Shown here piece by piece: positions 16,601-24,521 of a stretch of 64,000 nt of DNA. The stretch is from Anaerolineaceae bacterium. GTDB lineage: Bacteria > Chloroflexota > Anaerolineae > Anaerolineales > Anaerolineaceae. The notes below the pieces were generated by a model. The model was not told the DNA's origin, did no database searches, and was given only the letters and a program-made list of their open reading frames with translations. The translations under genes were made by a program, and so were the position numbers. Positions within the stretch are counted from its first letter, which is position 1; each line of letters begins with the position of its first letter. The stretch lies in contig JAFGLU010000132.1 of the NCBI GenBank assembly GCA_016927865.1, forward strand, positions 1-64,000, written 5' to 3'.

Positions 16601-18116
16601 TTTGACAATGTCACTTTAAAACAGCTGCTTTGCCATTCGCCTTTTTCAGGCGAGATTTGCGGGAGCGAGTTCTGTTGACCAAATGAGTAGCGACAAGTTG
16701 TGCAGCCTCATGAGGTGATAATTGAGGCAACGGCATGGCAGCCCGGAGTAATTCTCGCACATTACCAACCGATAATTGAGGAAAAACATCCACCTCATAT
16801 TTGGCAAGCAAAGCTGGGTCTTGGGCAAAGCGTTCCATCCAATCCAGGCGAGTTTCAGCTATGAACCAGGCAGCTAACAGGGTCATCGCCAATTGATGTT
16901 CCCAAGCGAGAAATTTCCGGGTTTGGAATTCGTCCCACCCCAGTTCACCTTTGGCATCCTGGTTGCTCCTCCCGATCAGGTAGCGATGGGTTTTACGCCA
17001 GGCCATCGTTTCCAACGGGGTGTTCTCAGGAGCATTACTCAGTACATAAGTGATCTGGACAGCATCCTGACGGATCAAAAGCCATTCTTGACGGATCTGC
17101 GTGCCATACACAACCCACACCCGACAACAGGCGAACTTCGCTTCCAAATAGCCGCATTCATTGGGGCGTAAACGGATGGTTTGCCACGTAAGAGTCGGCT
17201 CTCGTCTCAGTTCCTGCACTTGATATGCCTTCGCCCCCACAATTTTGGGGTTCTTGGCAGGTTTTCCCTGCTTTGTAAGCGGGTAAACCACTTCCGGCTT
17301 GGTCAGATAGACCTTGGTGTCGACGGGAACATCGCCGTAATACTCGATCTGACCTTCATCCAACTGTTGCCGAAGGGCAGCATTCCGCCCATACAGGTCG
17401 TCCATGACCACTGCCTGGAACGGAATCCCTCTTGCCTGCGCTCTTTGGATCATTTGCCAGCCCAATTCTGGCTTTTTCTGGAACATCCGATCCTTGGGGA
17501 TTCCGATTGCCCTCCGCTTTTCTGCCTGTCCTTCTTCAAACCAATGCATTGGAATATACAGTTCGCCATCGATCCAGGTGTTGACAGCAGGCGTTACAAG
17601 CGACAAAAACACACCCACCTGGCTCATTTCGATTTTCCCGAGCCGTCCATTATGTTGTCGCCCTGCCCCTGCGCTTTCAGGTCCGGCCTTTTCTTCGGCA
17701 CTTTCATCCAAAACCAGGATGGATTGCTGAAATGCAGGGTGAACTTTGATCTCTTCCTGTATGGTTTCGATCACAGATCTCCCAGACCAGGGTGAATTGC
17801 TGATGAAATGCTGCAAGTTTTGCCCAGACACTTTTGTTTTTCGGCCTACATTTGCCAGGTTTCGGTCGCTTTCCATCCGCAGAAGGCCACTTATGTATTT
17901 GTAACCATAGTCGCTTGTATCTCTTCTTCGGGTGCGCAATTGCCTTCTATACCGATCATAATATTTGGACAATCGCTCGCCTAGCGTCGGTACTTCTTCT
18001 ATCGGTATGCCCCAGAGGGCTATTTCTTCTCGTGGGTTGGATTCTTGACCATTCGGCTATGTTATGCCACAGAATCGCTATTTTGTTAATGTGCAATCTA
18101 AAGTGACATTGTCAAA
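16601..18116. mobile_element. IS701-family insertion sequence, complete
   Basis: A 1516-bp element with perfect 18-bp terminal inverted repeats TTTGACAATGTCACTTTA and a 4-bp target duplication ATAC (16597-16600 and 18117-18120). It holds one transposase gene. The direct repeats are intact, which suggests a fairly recent insertion. Its ends match those of the MITE at 15198-15465. Confidence 0.93.
16611..17972 (-). CDS. IS701-family DDE transposase
   Basis: A 453-aa transposase. The DDE residues appear to lie in LVLDESAEEKAG, VVMDDLYGRN and the C-terminal FLAWEHQLAMTLLAAWF region. The first formal start is TTG at 17972 (LSKYYDRYRRQ). Upstream codons continue a coding-like sequence (about GIPIEEVPTLGER) to a stop near 18057 without ATG, GTG or TTG. 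Either the true start codon has mutated, or translation starts at a weak codon. The gene ends right at the left inverted repeat. Confidence 0.9.
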   Translation of the reverse strand: MSKYYDRYRRQLRTRRRDTSDYGYKYISGLLRMESDRNLANVGRKTKVSGQNLQHFISNSPWSGRSVIETIQEEIKVHPAFQQSILVLDESAEEKAGPESAGAGRQHNGRLGKIEMSQVGVFLSLVTPAVNTWIDGELYIPMHWFEEGQAEKRRAIGIPKDRMFQKKPELGWQMIQRAQARGIPFQAVVMDDLYGRNAALRQQLDEGQIEYYGDVPVDTKVYLTKPEVVYPLTKQGKPAKNPKIVGAKAYQVQELRREPTLTWQTIRLRPNECGYLEAKFACCRVWVVYGTQIRQEWLLIRQDAVQITYVLSNAPENTPLETMAWRKTHRYLIGRSNQDAKGELGWDEFQTRKFLAWEHQLAMTLLAAWFIAETRLDWMERFAQDPALLAKYEVDVFPQLSVGNVRELLRAAMPLPQLSPHEAAQLVATHLVNRTRSRKSRLKKANGKAAVLK

Positions 18117-18166
18117 ATACTCAGAGATCGAAGAAAGTCCCCAGAATGAGGGTGGAAAACAACCAT

Positions 18167-18571
18167 CTACTCCCAGGCGCTAAAATCCAACCCATCCAGC
18201 GCCTGGCGCAATTCCTCCTTGCTGTGCAGTCCCAACTTTCGCAGCAGACTGCGCAGGTGGCTCTTCACCGTCTCCGGCGAGACACCCAACCGTGCGGCAA
18301 TTTGCCGGTTGGTATACCCCAAACAAGTCAGCGCCGCCACCTCTTGCTCCCGCGCTGTGATCATCTGCCAGGCCGCCAACTGCGCCTCGGCCTGCTGCCG
18401 GTCGAACAACGCCCCGCGCAGCAGTACCTCCGCCATCTCCTCCGGCGTCAAATTCTGCTGATCAGCCATGAATCGAAGCATTTCCTGAGCAGGCTCGTCC
18501 AATTCAAAACGAATAACCTGCGAGTCTGATAAAAAGCCCAGGCGATAAAGCAGGCGCAGCCAAAAGTTCAT
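18167..18571 (-). CDS. LuxR-type HTH transcriptional regulator, no receiver
   Basis: A 134-aa protein. The C-terminal 65 residues are a LuxR helix-turn-helix (ITAREQEVAALTCLGYTNRQ, then VSPETVKSHLRSLLRKL). The N-terminal half is helical and has no response-regulator Asp or PAS motif, so the input is unknown. It stands alone between the IS and a P1 palindrome, with a weak ribosome binding site. It could control the LarA gene upstream or respond to an unseen partner; nothing in the sequence decides. Confidence 0.85.
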   Translation of the reverse strand: MNFWLRLLYRLGFLSDSQVIRFELDEPAQEMLRFMADQQNLTPEEMAEVLLRGALFDRQQAEAQLAAWQMITAREQEVAALTCLGYTNRQIAARLGVSPETVKSHLRSLLRKLGLHSKEELRQALDGLDFSAWE

Positions 18572-18608
18572 GGTTAATCCGGCACGCAGGCAGTGCCAAT
18601 TTCAATAT

Positions 18609-18803
18609 GCAACTACTCTCGGTAGGGGTGAAAAACCCTGAATTTGAGGTGTTGATGGGGGCTTCGCCCCCATCAACACCTCAAATTCAGGAACTTCCCC
18701 AATCCCGATGAGTATATACTTCAGTATAATAGATATTATGTTCTACAACAAGGTAAAAAAACGCCTCAAATTCGGGCATTTTTACCTCTTCATGAGTAGT
18801 TAC
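18609..18803. repeat. P1-family palindrome, copy 2, with terminal arms
   Basis: The core 18637-18662 pairs perfectly with 18666-18691 (26 bp, TTC loop). Outer arms GCAACTACTC (18609) and GAGTAGTTAC (to 18803) are inverted copies of those at 41596 and 41707. A second partial arm, CCTCAAATTCGGG, is at 18764-18776 inside a stem AGGTAAAAA/TTTTTACCT. The right arm contains the stop codon of the LarA gene. Confidence 0.8.
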
Positions 18804-20077
18804 GACTGTTTTACATACGGAATAGTAACCGGCCCCTCAGGCAGCACACAAATACGCGTCTCCTGACCGTAGCGCTCCACCAGCATCGCCATCGTCCCCT
18901 CCACCGTCTCCGCCGGCAGCAGCATGGCCTGGCGGATTTGGTCAAAGCTCAAATGCGTGCTGTAAACGTATACTTCTGCCTTACGCAACACCTGTCCCAA
19001 CACCTGTGCCTGCCATTGATCCTGCCTGCAGAACCCCGGCTGTTGAATTTTCGCCAGCAGTTCCTCCACATTGCCTGCCTCAGCCAGCATCTGCCCGAAC
19101 AGCCCGTGCTCTGGAATACCGTCCCAGCACTCTGCTGCGATCACAATTGCGCCCCCCGCCTTGACCACCTGCCCCGCCGCGCTCATCCCTTTCACCGCCT
19201 GGTACAAATTCAAATCCAACGGGTAGCCAGAATTAGAGGTCAGCACGATATCAAAAGGCCGCTCGACGGGGATCATGGTCATCTTCCGCGCATATTCGCA
19301 GCCCGCCTCGTGCGCCTCATCCAGGTCCCCTGCGAACACCGCCGTGATCTGCTTCTCCCGGTTCAGCGTGACATTCACCAGGAATAAATCCCCCGCCATC
19401 CGTGCCGCTTCTTGCACCTCCTCCCACAGCGGGTTCCCCTTCGTAATTCCCCATGTTGCGCGTGGATCACCGATATTGGCCGCATCATGGTTACCCAACA
19501 CGGTCGTCTGCCCCGCCATCCCCGGCATCAGCGCTTTGCCCCCGCCCGAAAACCCGGCGAAGAAATGCGGCTCAATAAACCCGGTCAAGATCTTAACGTC
19601 ACATTCCATCAAATCCCGGTTTAGCCAAACCTCGTTCCCCCGCGAAGTCTTGCCAACGCACACCTGTGTGTCTCGGTCACATGCGTTATTCTGCACAATG
19701 CGATAACCATCCACCAGCGCGTCCCCCAACATTCGCCGCAGTTCAGCCTCGCTGTTTGAACGGTGCGTGCCCAGCGCATTGTATAGCGTGACCTGTCGCG
19801 TGGGCACGTGTGCCAATTCCGCCAGGATCGCTGAAATTATTACCTCATTGGGTGTGGCGCGGGTAATGTCATTGAACACAATCCCCACCCGGTCGCCCGC
19901 CCGAACCCGTTCGCGCAGCGGCGGGCTGCCAATCGGGTCGCGCAGCGCCTCGCGCAATTTTTTTGTCGGGTCGGTTGCGCCCGGAGCATACCTGGGTTCT
20001 ACGATCTCAATGGCCCACTCGTCCGGCAACTGCACTGTCAAACCGCTCTTCCCAAATGCCAGGTGTGTATTCATCAT
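18800..20077 (-). CDS. LarA-family nickel-dependent racemase-like protein
   Basis: A 425-aa member of the lactate racemase catalytic family (DUF2088). The conserved N-terminal NDITRATP, the His loop YNALGTHR, and EPHFFAGFSGGGKALMPGMAG with the Lys that carries the nickel-pincer cofactor are present. LarA enzymes racemise or epimerise 2-hydroxy acids. No larB, larC or larE is nearby, so the cofactor genes must be elsewhere. ATG codons at 20077 and 20074 are both possible. The stop TAA is within the P1 repeat arm. The substrate may be another hydroxy acid or a sugar acid. Confidence 0.88.
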   Translation of the reverse strand: MMNTHLAFGKSGLTVQLPDEWAIEIVEPRYAPGATDPTKKLREALRDPIGSPPLRERVRAGDRVGIVFNDITRATPNEVIISAILAELAHVPTRQVTLYNALGTHRSNSEAELRRMLGDALVDGYRIVQNNACDRDTQVCVGKTSRGNEVWLNRDLMECDVKILTGFIEPHFFAGFSGGGKALMPGMAGQTTVLGNHDAANIGDPRATWGITKGNPLWEEVQEAARMAGDLFLVNVTLNREKQITAVFAGDLDEAHEAGCEYARKMTMIPVERPFDIVLTSNSGYPLDLNLYQAVKGMSAAGQVVKAGGAIVIAAECWDGIPEHGLFGQMLAEAGNVEELLAKIQQPGFCRQDQWQAQVLGQVLRKAEVYVYSTHLSFDQIRQAMLLPAETVEGTMAMLVERYGQETRICVLPEGPVTIPYVKQS

Positions 20078-20141
20078 TTCGCCTGCCTGTTTCCTCAAAA
20101 AACACTTTCTAATTCATTATACGAAAATAGGCACTCTAGCT

Positions 20142-20207
20142 GTTACCATGATAGGCCCCTCATTCCCCAACATGCGGATTTCATCACGCCAATTCTCAAC
20201 GATCCCG
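20142..20207. repeat. Half copy of the palindrome found at 62970-63053
   Basis: GTTACCATGATAGG and ATGCGGATTTCATCACGCCA here match GTTGCCGTGGTAGG and ATGCGGATTTCACCACGCCA around 62974 and 63034. The central long stem is missing, so this looks like an element that lost its core. Confidence 0.6.
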
Positions 20208-20228
20208 AAAAGGCCTTTGCTTAAATCA

Positions 20229-20257
20229 CACCTGCCCCGAAATTCTCGGGGCAGGTG
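20229..20257 (-). terminator. Hairpin after the four-rhodanese gene
   Basis: CACCTGCCCCGA and TCGGGGCAGGTG pair perfectly (12 bp) around a 5-base loop, just after the rhodanese stop in its direction of transcription. The following T run is short. Confidence 0.6.
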
Positions 20258-20279
20258 CATTGGGGAGGGAGGATGAAAT

Positions 20280-21995
20280 TTACTTTACAACAGGCAGTTC
20301 GGCGCCAATCCACGCGCCCAAACCACCATTCAAATTACGCACATTAGTGTAGCCGTTCATCTGCAGCGCCATCTGAACGAACGCGCCGCGATGACCCGAC
20401 TTGCACAGCACCACAATCGGAGCGGCCTTATCGGCGGGCAGCTGATCCAGGCTGGCGAACACCTCGCGCACCGGGATGAGCACCGAACCCTCAATGTAAC
20501 CGTCCGCCTCTACCTCAGACGCCTCGCGCACATCCAGGATGAAGGGGGCAGCCTCAGCCATTTCCGCGTTCAAATCCGCGGCCTTGACCGTACCAAAGCC
20601 CTCGGGCAGGTTGCTCAGGTGCTCGTCCAATTTTGCAAACAGCATCGGGTCCACTTCCGGAGCAGTCCCGGCCACCAGCTCGCCCGCGCCTTCAGTAACC
20701 AGGGGCAGTTCGGCTTTTGTCCAGGCACCCGTGCCGCCGCCCAGGTTGCGCACATTGGTGTAACCAAGCAGATTCAAAGCCGCCAGGCCCAACGCGCCGC
20801 GATGACCCGAACCGCAGTAAATCACGATCGGCTCATCCTGCGCAGGCAGCTTATCCAAGTTCTTAAGCAGCTCACGAATCGGGATGTTGACCGCACCCGC
20901 CAGGTAACCGGCTTCGAACTCCGAAGCTTCGCGCACATCCAGCAGGAAAGGCATCGCGTCAACCATCTCGGCGTTCAAATTCGCCGGGGAAACGGAATAG
21001 AAACCTTCCGGTAGGGAGCTCAAGAAATTCGCCCAGGTGGCGTTCCAATCCACAACGCCCGCCACCGGCAATCCGGCAGCCTTCCAGGCATTCAAACCGC
21101 CGCCCAGGTTGATCGCATCATAGCCCAACAGGCGTAAAGCTGTCATCGCCACGCCGCCGCGGTGTCCCGAAGCGCAGTAAACCACAATCTGCTCTTCCTT
21201 CGAGAACTCGTTCAGGCTGGTCAACAGCTTATCCAAGGGGATATTGAAGGAACCCTCAATATAACCACCCTCTGCCACTTCCTTCTCCGAGCGCACATCC
21301 AACAGGAAGGGCATCTCCGAAACCAGCAGTTCATCCACCGCCGAGGCCTTCATCGCATAGAAGCCATCCGGCAGATTGCTGAAGAACGCATCCAGCTCTG
21401 CCAGCATGCCAGCATCCACATCCGGGGCTGTGCCGGCAGCCGCTTCGGGTACCGCACCGGTCTCAACGCCCAACTCGGCTTTCTTCCACGCGCCCAGGCC
21501 GCCGCCCAAATTGCGCACCTTGCTATAACCCAAAGCTTTCAGGGCAGCCATCGCCATGCCGCCGCGATGTCCAGAAGCGCAGTAAACCACAATCGGCTCG
21601 TCCAGCCCGGGCAGCTTATCCAGGTTCTTTAACAGATCGCGAACCGGGATTTGCACCGCGCCGGCGATATATCCCTCGGCTTCCACTTCCGAAGCCTCGC
21701 GCACATCCAGGAGGAAGGGCGCACTGTCAACCAGTTCTTCGTTCAGCTTTGCAGCCGACACCGAAGCATAACCGGCGTCGGCAGGCATGGAAGCGATGAC
21801 TTCCGTCATCACCGCAGCCCAATCTACGGGCGCAGCGGTCGGCTCAACCGGCACGGGCGTCGCTGTTGGGGGAACAGCTGTCGGTTCAACAACCGGGGCT
21901 ACCGGTTCAACGGTCGCCACAGCGGGCTGGCAAGCTGACAACACCATTGCCAGCAATACGGTTAAAACAACCAGCACACGAACTTTCTTCTCCAT
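20280..21995 (-). CDS. Lipoprotein with four rhodanese domains
   Basis: A 571-aa exported lipoprotein: signal peptide with lipobox LSAC (Cys 22), a Pro/Thr/Ala linker, then four rhodanese domains of about 125 residues each. Each has the catalytic Cys in a similar loop: VVYCASGHRGG (Cys 139), VVYCASGHRGG, VIYCGSGHRGA and VVLCKSGHRGA. All four look active. It follows the multiheme cytochrome gene by 23 bp with a good ribosome binding site (AGGAG), so the two form an operon. A role in extracellular sulfur, selenium or tellurium chemistry coupled to electron transfer is suggested by the pairing. Four tandem domains on one lipid anchor are unusual. Confidence 0.9.
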   Translation of the reverse strand: MEKKVRVLVVLTVLLAMVLSACQPAVATVEPVAPVVEPTAVPPTATPVPVEPTAAPVDWAAVMTEVIASMPADAGYASVSAAKLNEELVDSAPFLLDVREASEVEAEGYIAGAVQIPVRDLLKNLDKLPGLDEPIVVYCASGHRGGMAMAALKALGYSKVRNLGGGLGAWKKAELGVETGAVPEAAAGTAPDVDAGMLAELDAFFSNLPDGFYAMKASAVDELLVSEMPFLLDVRSEKEVAEGGYIEGSFNIPLDKLLTSLNEFSKEEQIVVYCASGHRGGVAMTALRLLGYDAINLGGGLNAWKAAGLPVAGVVDWNATWANFLSSLPEGFYSVSPANLNAEMVDAMPFLLDVREASEFEAGYLAGAVNIPIRELLKNLDKLPAQDEPIVIYCGSGHRGALGLAALNLLGYTNVRNLGGGTGAWTKAELPLVTEGAGELVAGTAPEVDPMLFAKLDEHLSNLPEGFGTVKAADLNAEMAEAAPFILDVREASEVEADGYIEGSVLIPVREVFASLDQLPADKAAPIVVLCKSGHRGAFVQMALQMNGYTNVRNLNGGLGAWIGAELPVVK

Positions 21996-22018
21996 TTACT
22001 TTTCTCCTGAAACAAAAA

Positions 22019-23383
22019 TTACTGACCTCCCACCGGATCCGGTGGCTGAGGAACAATCACATTTTGGTTGGCTTCCAACTCTTCTTCGGCCACCTTATCC
22101 GCCGTCAAGAACAGTTCGGCATTACCGTGACAACTATCACAGCTTTGATTCTGCGGCGTCACACGCTGAATGTTGTGCGGGGTTGCATAAGCCCAGGTCG
22201 GCATAGCATCGAAGTTGGGTAGCAAATTGTCGCCGTAGTATGAATAGCTGTCCGGAGCAATCGGAATGTGGCGCACGGTCACGTAATCATACGGCCTGTC
22301 CGCACTCTTCCGCGTGTTCAAGCCAATATAGAACCCCAAATACGTGGCATCTGTCTTAAAGAACGCATTGCCCGTCTTATCGCTAATAGCAACGTGGCAG
22401 TTATCGCAGCTGGTGTACTGTACCGAATGGCAAACCTGACACGAGAGATCGTTCCCATGAATGGCATGCTGCGGGATCGTCTCATCCAAACCACCCACCT
22501 GGTGGCAATCCGTGCATTCCACCGCTGGCTTTCCTGCATAACGGTGCGAGGCCGCATCTTCTTCGGTCGCGTGCATCTCACCGCCTGTGTGGCAAGTAAT
22601 GCAGTTCATACGCCCGGTGCGGAAGTGTACGTCTCCCGGAATTCCCTCGTTTTTACCCAGGTATTCATTTCCCACACGGCTGCCGTGGCAGGCCGTGCAG
22701 GTGCGGGTCATCGGCGGGGTCTTCACAAACATATGCCCGTCCAGCAGGCCACCACCCACGTTCTCCGGCTGGCTAATGTGGCACTCACCGCAGCTCGTGT
22801 GACAAGTGGCGCAGTGATTGCCAAACATCTCTTCTAAATCCTCGTGGCCTTCAGGCACGCTGCGCGCATCGATCTGAGTCCAGTACCCGGCTTGCGTATT
22901 GTGCAAAGCAGTCGCGTACGTGGTGGAAACCTCTTCATGACATTCACTGCACGAAGCATCAGACACCGCAAGCGGATTTGCAACCATGTCCTTGTGTGCG
23001 GCTTCTTTATCGGCTGCTTGCTGCGCGCCCCCGTGGCAGTAGGTGCAGCGCAAGAAACCATGCAGCGTCGTCGTATAATCCGCCGAAACTAAAACCTTTT
23101 CCCAGGGCTCCAACGGAGCCACATCGCCACCTCAGCCAGCGCCTTCGTCTTCTTTCTCGACCTCTTCCTCAATCTTTGCTGTGGCAATCAATTGGTCCTT
23201 GTCGGTGTGGCAGTCCAGACAATAATTCGGTTCCAGAGTCGGTAAAGGCGCCGCAGTTGGCAGTTCGGCGGTCACCTCAGGCGCAGCCACGGTGGCAGTT
23301 GGCGCGCCCTGACAGGCTGTCAATGACAGTGCTGCCAGAACAGTCAAAACAGCTACCCCAATCCATTGACGCGGATGGTTCAT
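22019..23383 (-). CDS. 11-heme c-type cytochrome lipoprotein with in-frame TGA
   Basis: The frame from ATG 23383 (AAAGGAGG upstream) to 22019 encodes 454 residues if TGA at 23134-23132 (codon 84) is read through. It splits into 23132-23383 and 22019-23122 if it is a stop. The first part has a lipobox (LTAC, Cys 24) and CLDCH; the second has ten more CxxCH motifs, no signal of its own and only a GTG start. The second part alone could not be exported, so the intact product needs readthrough or a repaired codon. The context is GAG-TGA-GGD; Cys-to-stop (TGC to TGA) or selenocysteine both fit. A SECIS-like hairpin follows. It is probably a surface electron carrier. Confidence 0.75.
23106..23134 (-). 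promoter_or_regulatory. In-frame TGA with SECIS-like hairpin
   Basis: On the coding strand, TGA (23134-23132) is followed after 11 bases by GGCTCC-GTT-GGAGCC (23120-23106), a perfect 6-bp stem with a loop starting with G. The loop begins 18 bases after the TGA, close to the spacing of known bacterial SECIS elements. The hairpin may be chance, as it also encodes APLEP. Confidence 0.35.
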
Positions 23384-23444
23384 CGCTTCTCCTCCTTTTA
23401 ACAGTCTACCTTTTGATGATAAATGGGAAACCTGATAACCTCTA

Positions 23445-23458
23445 GTGATTTTCGTCAC
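23445..23458. promoter_or_regulatory. CRP/FNR-type inverted repeat between cytochrome and LysR genes
   Basis: GTGA-TTTTCG-TCAC fits the core of a CRP-family operator. It lies in the 165-bp divergent region between the cytochrome operon and the LysR gene. A TATAAT at 23485-23490 could be the LysR -10. LysR binding near the same palindrome is also possible. Confidence 0.4.
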
Positions 23459-23548
23459 AAAGTATATAGTTTTTACTTATCCGCTATAATAAGGGAAACT
23501 TATAGATCTGCCATATTTCATCCACAAAAGAATAAAGGATTCCTTCAC

Positions 23549-24493
23549 ATGCTGGACTCTCACCAACTCAATGTGTTTCTTACAGCCGCCGAAACGCTCA
23601 ACTTTTCCCGGGCAGCCGAGCTTTTGCACATGTCCCAGCCCAGCGTCACCCAGCATATCCGTTCTCTCGAGCAGCACTTTGGTACCCCGTTATTTGATCG
23701 AAAAGGCCGCCAGATTTCTCTCACCGAAGCCGGAATCGCCCTCCTCCCCCTGGCTCGCCAGATGGTAGCCGTCTCCTTACGCACCGACGAGATCATGGAC
23801 CAGATAAAAGGCGACGTACAGGGAAACCTGACCATCGGCTGCAGCACCACGCCTGGAAAATACATTCTCCCAGTACTGCTGGCCGACTTCATGCGTCGCC
23901 ATCCTCGCGTAAACGCCGCTTGCAATATCACAAACCGCGCCCAAGCACTTCAAATGCTCGAAGGCGGTCAGGTAAAGTTTGCCCTCTCCAGTATCCCCGA
24001 AGAGTTCTCTCCGAACATTGAATTTCGCAAACTCATCGATGACCCAATCACTCTGCTGGTGCCAAAAAACCACGAATGGGCCGCTCGTGGACACATTCGC
24101 ATCGAGGAACTCAAGAAAGAGCGCTTCATTATGCGCGAAGAAACCGCCGGCACCTATCGCACGGTTCGGGCTGCCCTGGCCCGTTGCGGGCACAACATCA
24201 ACGATTTGCGCATTATTCTTTCCCTCGGAAATTCCGAAGCCATTGCCATCGCCATTCAGGAAGGCATCGGCGTCGGATTCGTCTCCCAAATGGTTGTAGA
24301 GCGTATGCCCAGCCCTCAAGCCATCCCTGTCAAAATCCACGGGCTCGAAATACACCAGGAAATTTACATTGGCCGAAATCGTCGCCACGCCGAAGGGCGG
24401 CTGCAGTCTGCCTTCTGGGATTACCTTATCAACCAGGCTCAGCCAGTCATCCAGCGTCTCTCTCGCAACGATTTTCCCCGCCCTGGGTTATAA
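23549..24493 (+). CDS. LysR family transcriptional regulator
   Basis: A 314-aa LTTR. The N-terminal winged HTH (FLTAAETLNFSRAAELLHMS, then SVTQHIRSLEQHFGTPLFDR) is followed by a periplasmic-binding-protein-like effector domain (TIGCSTTPGKYILPVLLADF). The start is set at 23549, where the HTH falls at residues 5-60, although the frame opens at 23423. It is divergent from the cytochrome/rhodanese operon, the usual arrangement for an LTTR and its target, and CysB/CysL-like control of sulfur or redox genes would fit. The PfaD gene follows by 28 bp on the same strand and may be co-transcribed. Confidence 0.88.
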   Translation: MLDSHQLNVFLTAAETLNFSRAAELLHMSQPSVTQHIRSLEQHFGTPLFDRKGRQISLTEAGIALLPLARQMVAVSLRTDEIMDQIKGDVQGNLTIGCSTTPGKYILPVLLADFMRRHPRVNAACNITNRAQALQMLEGGQVKFALSSIPEEFSPNIEFRKLIDDPITLLVPKNHEWAARGHIRIEELKKERFIMREETAGTYRTVRAALARCGHNINDLRIILSLGNSEAIAIAIQEGIGVGFVSQMVVERMPSPQAIPVKIHGLEIHQEIYIGRNRRHAEGRLQSAFWDYLINQAQPVIQRLSRNDFPRPGL

Positions 24494-24521
24494 GCTTTAA
24501 ACCAATCCAAGGATAGCAACT

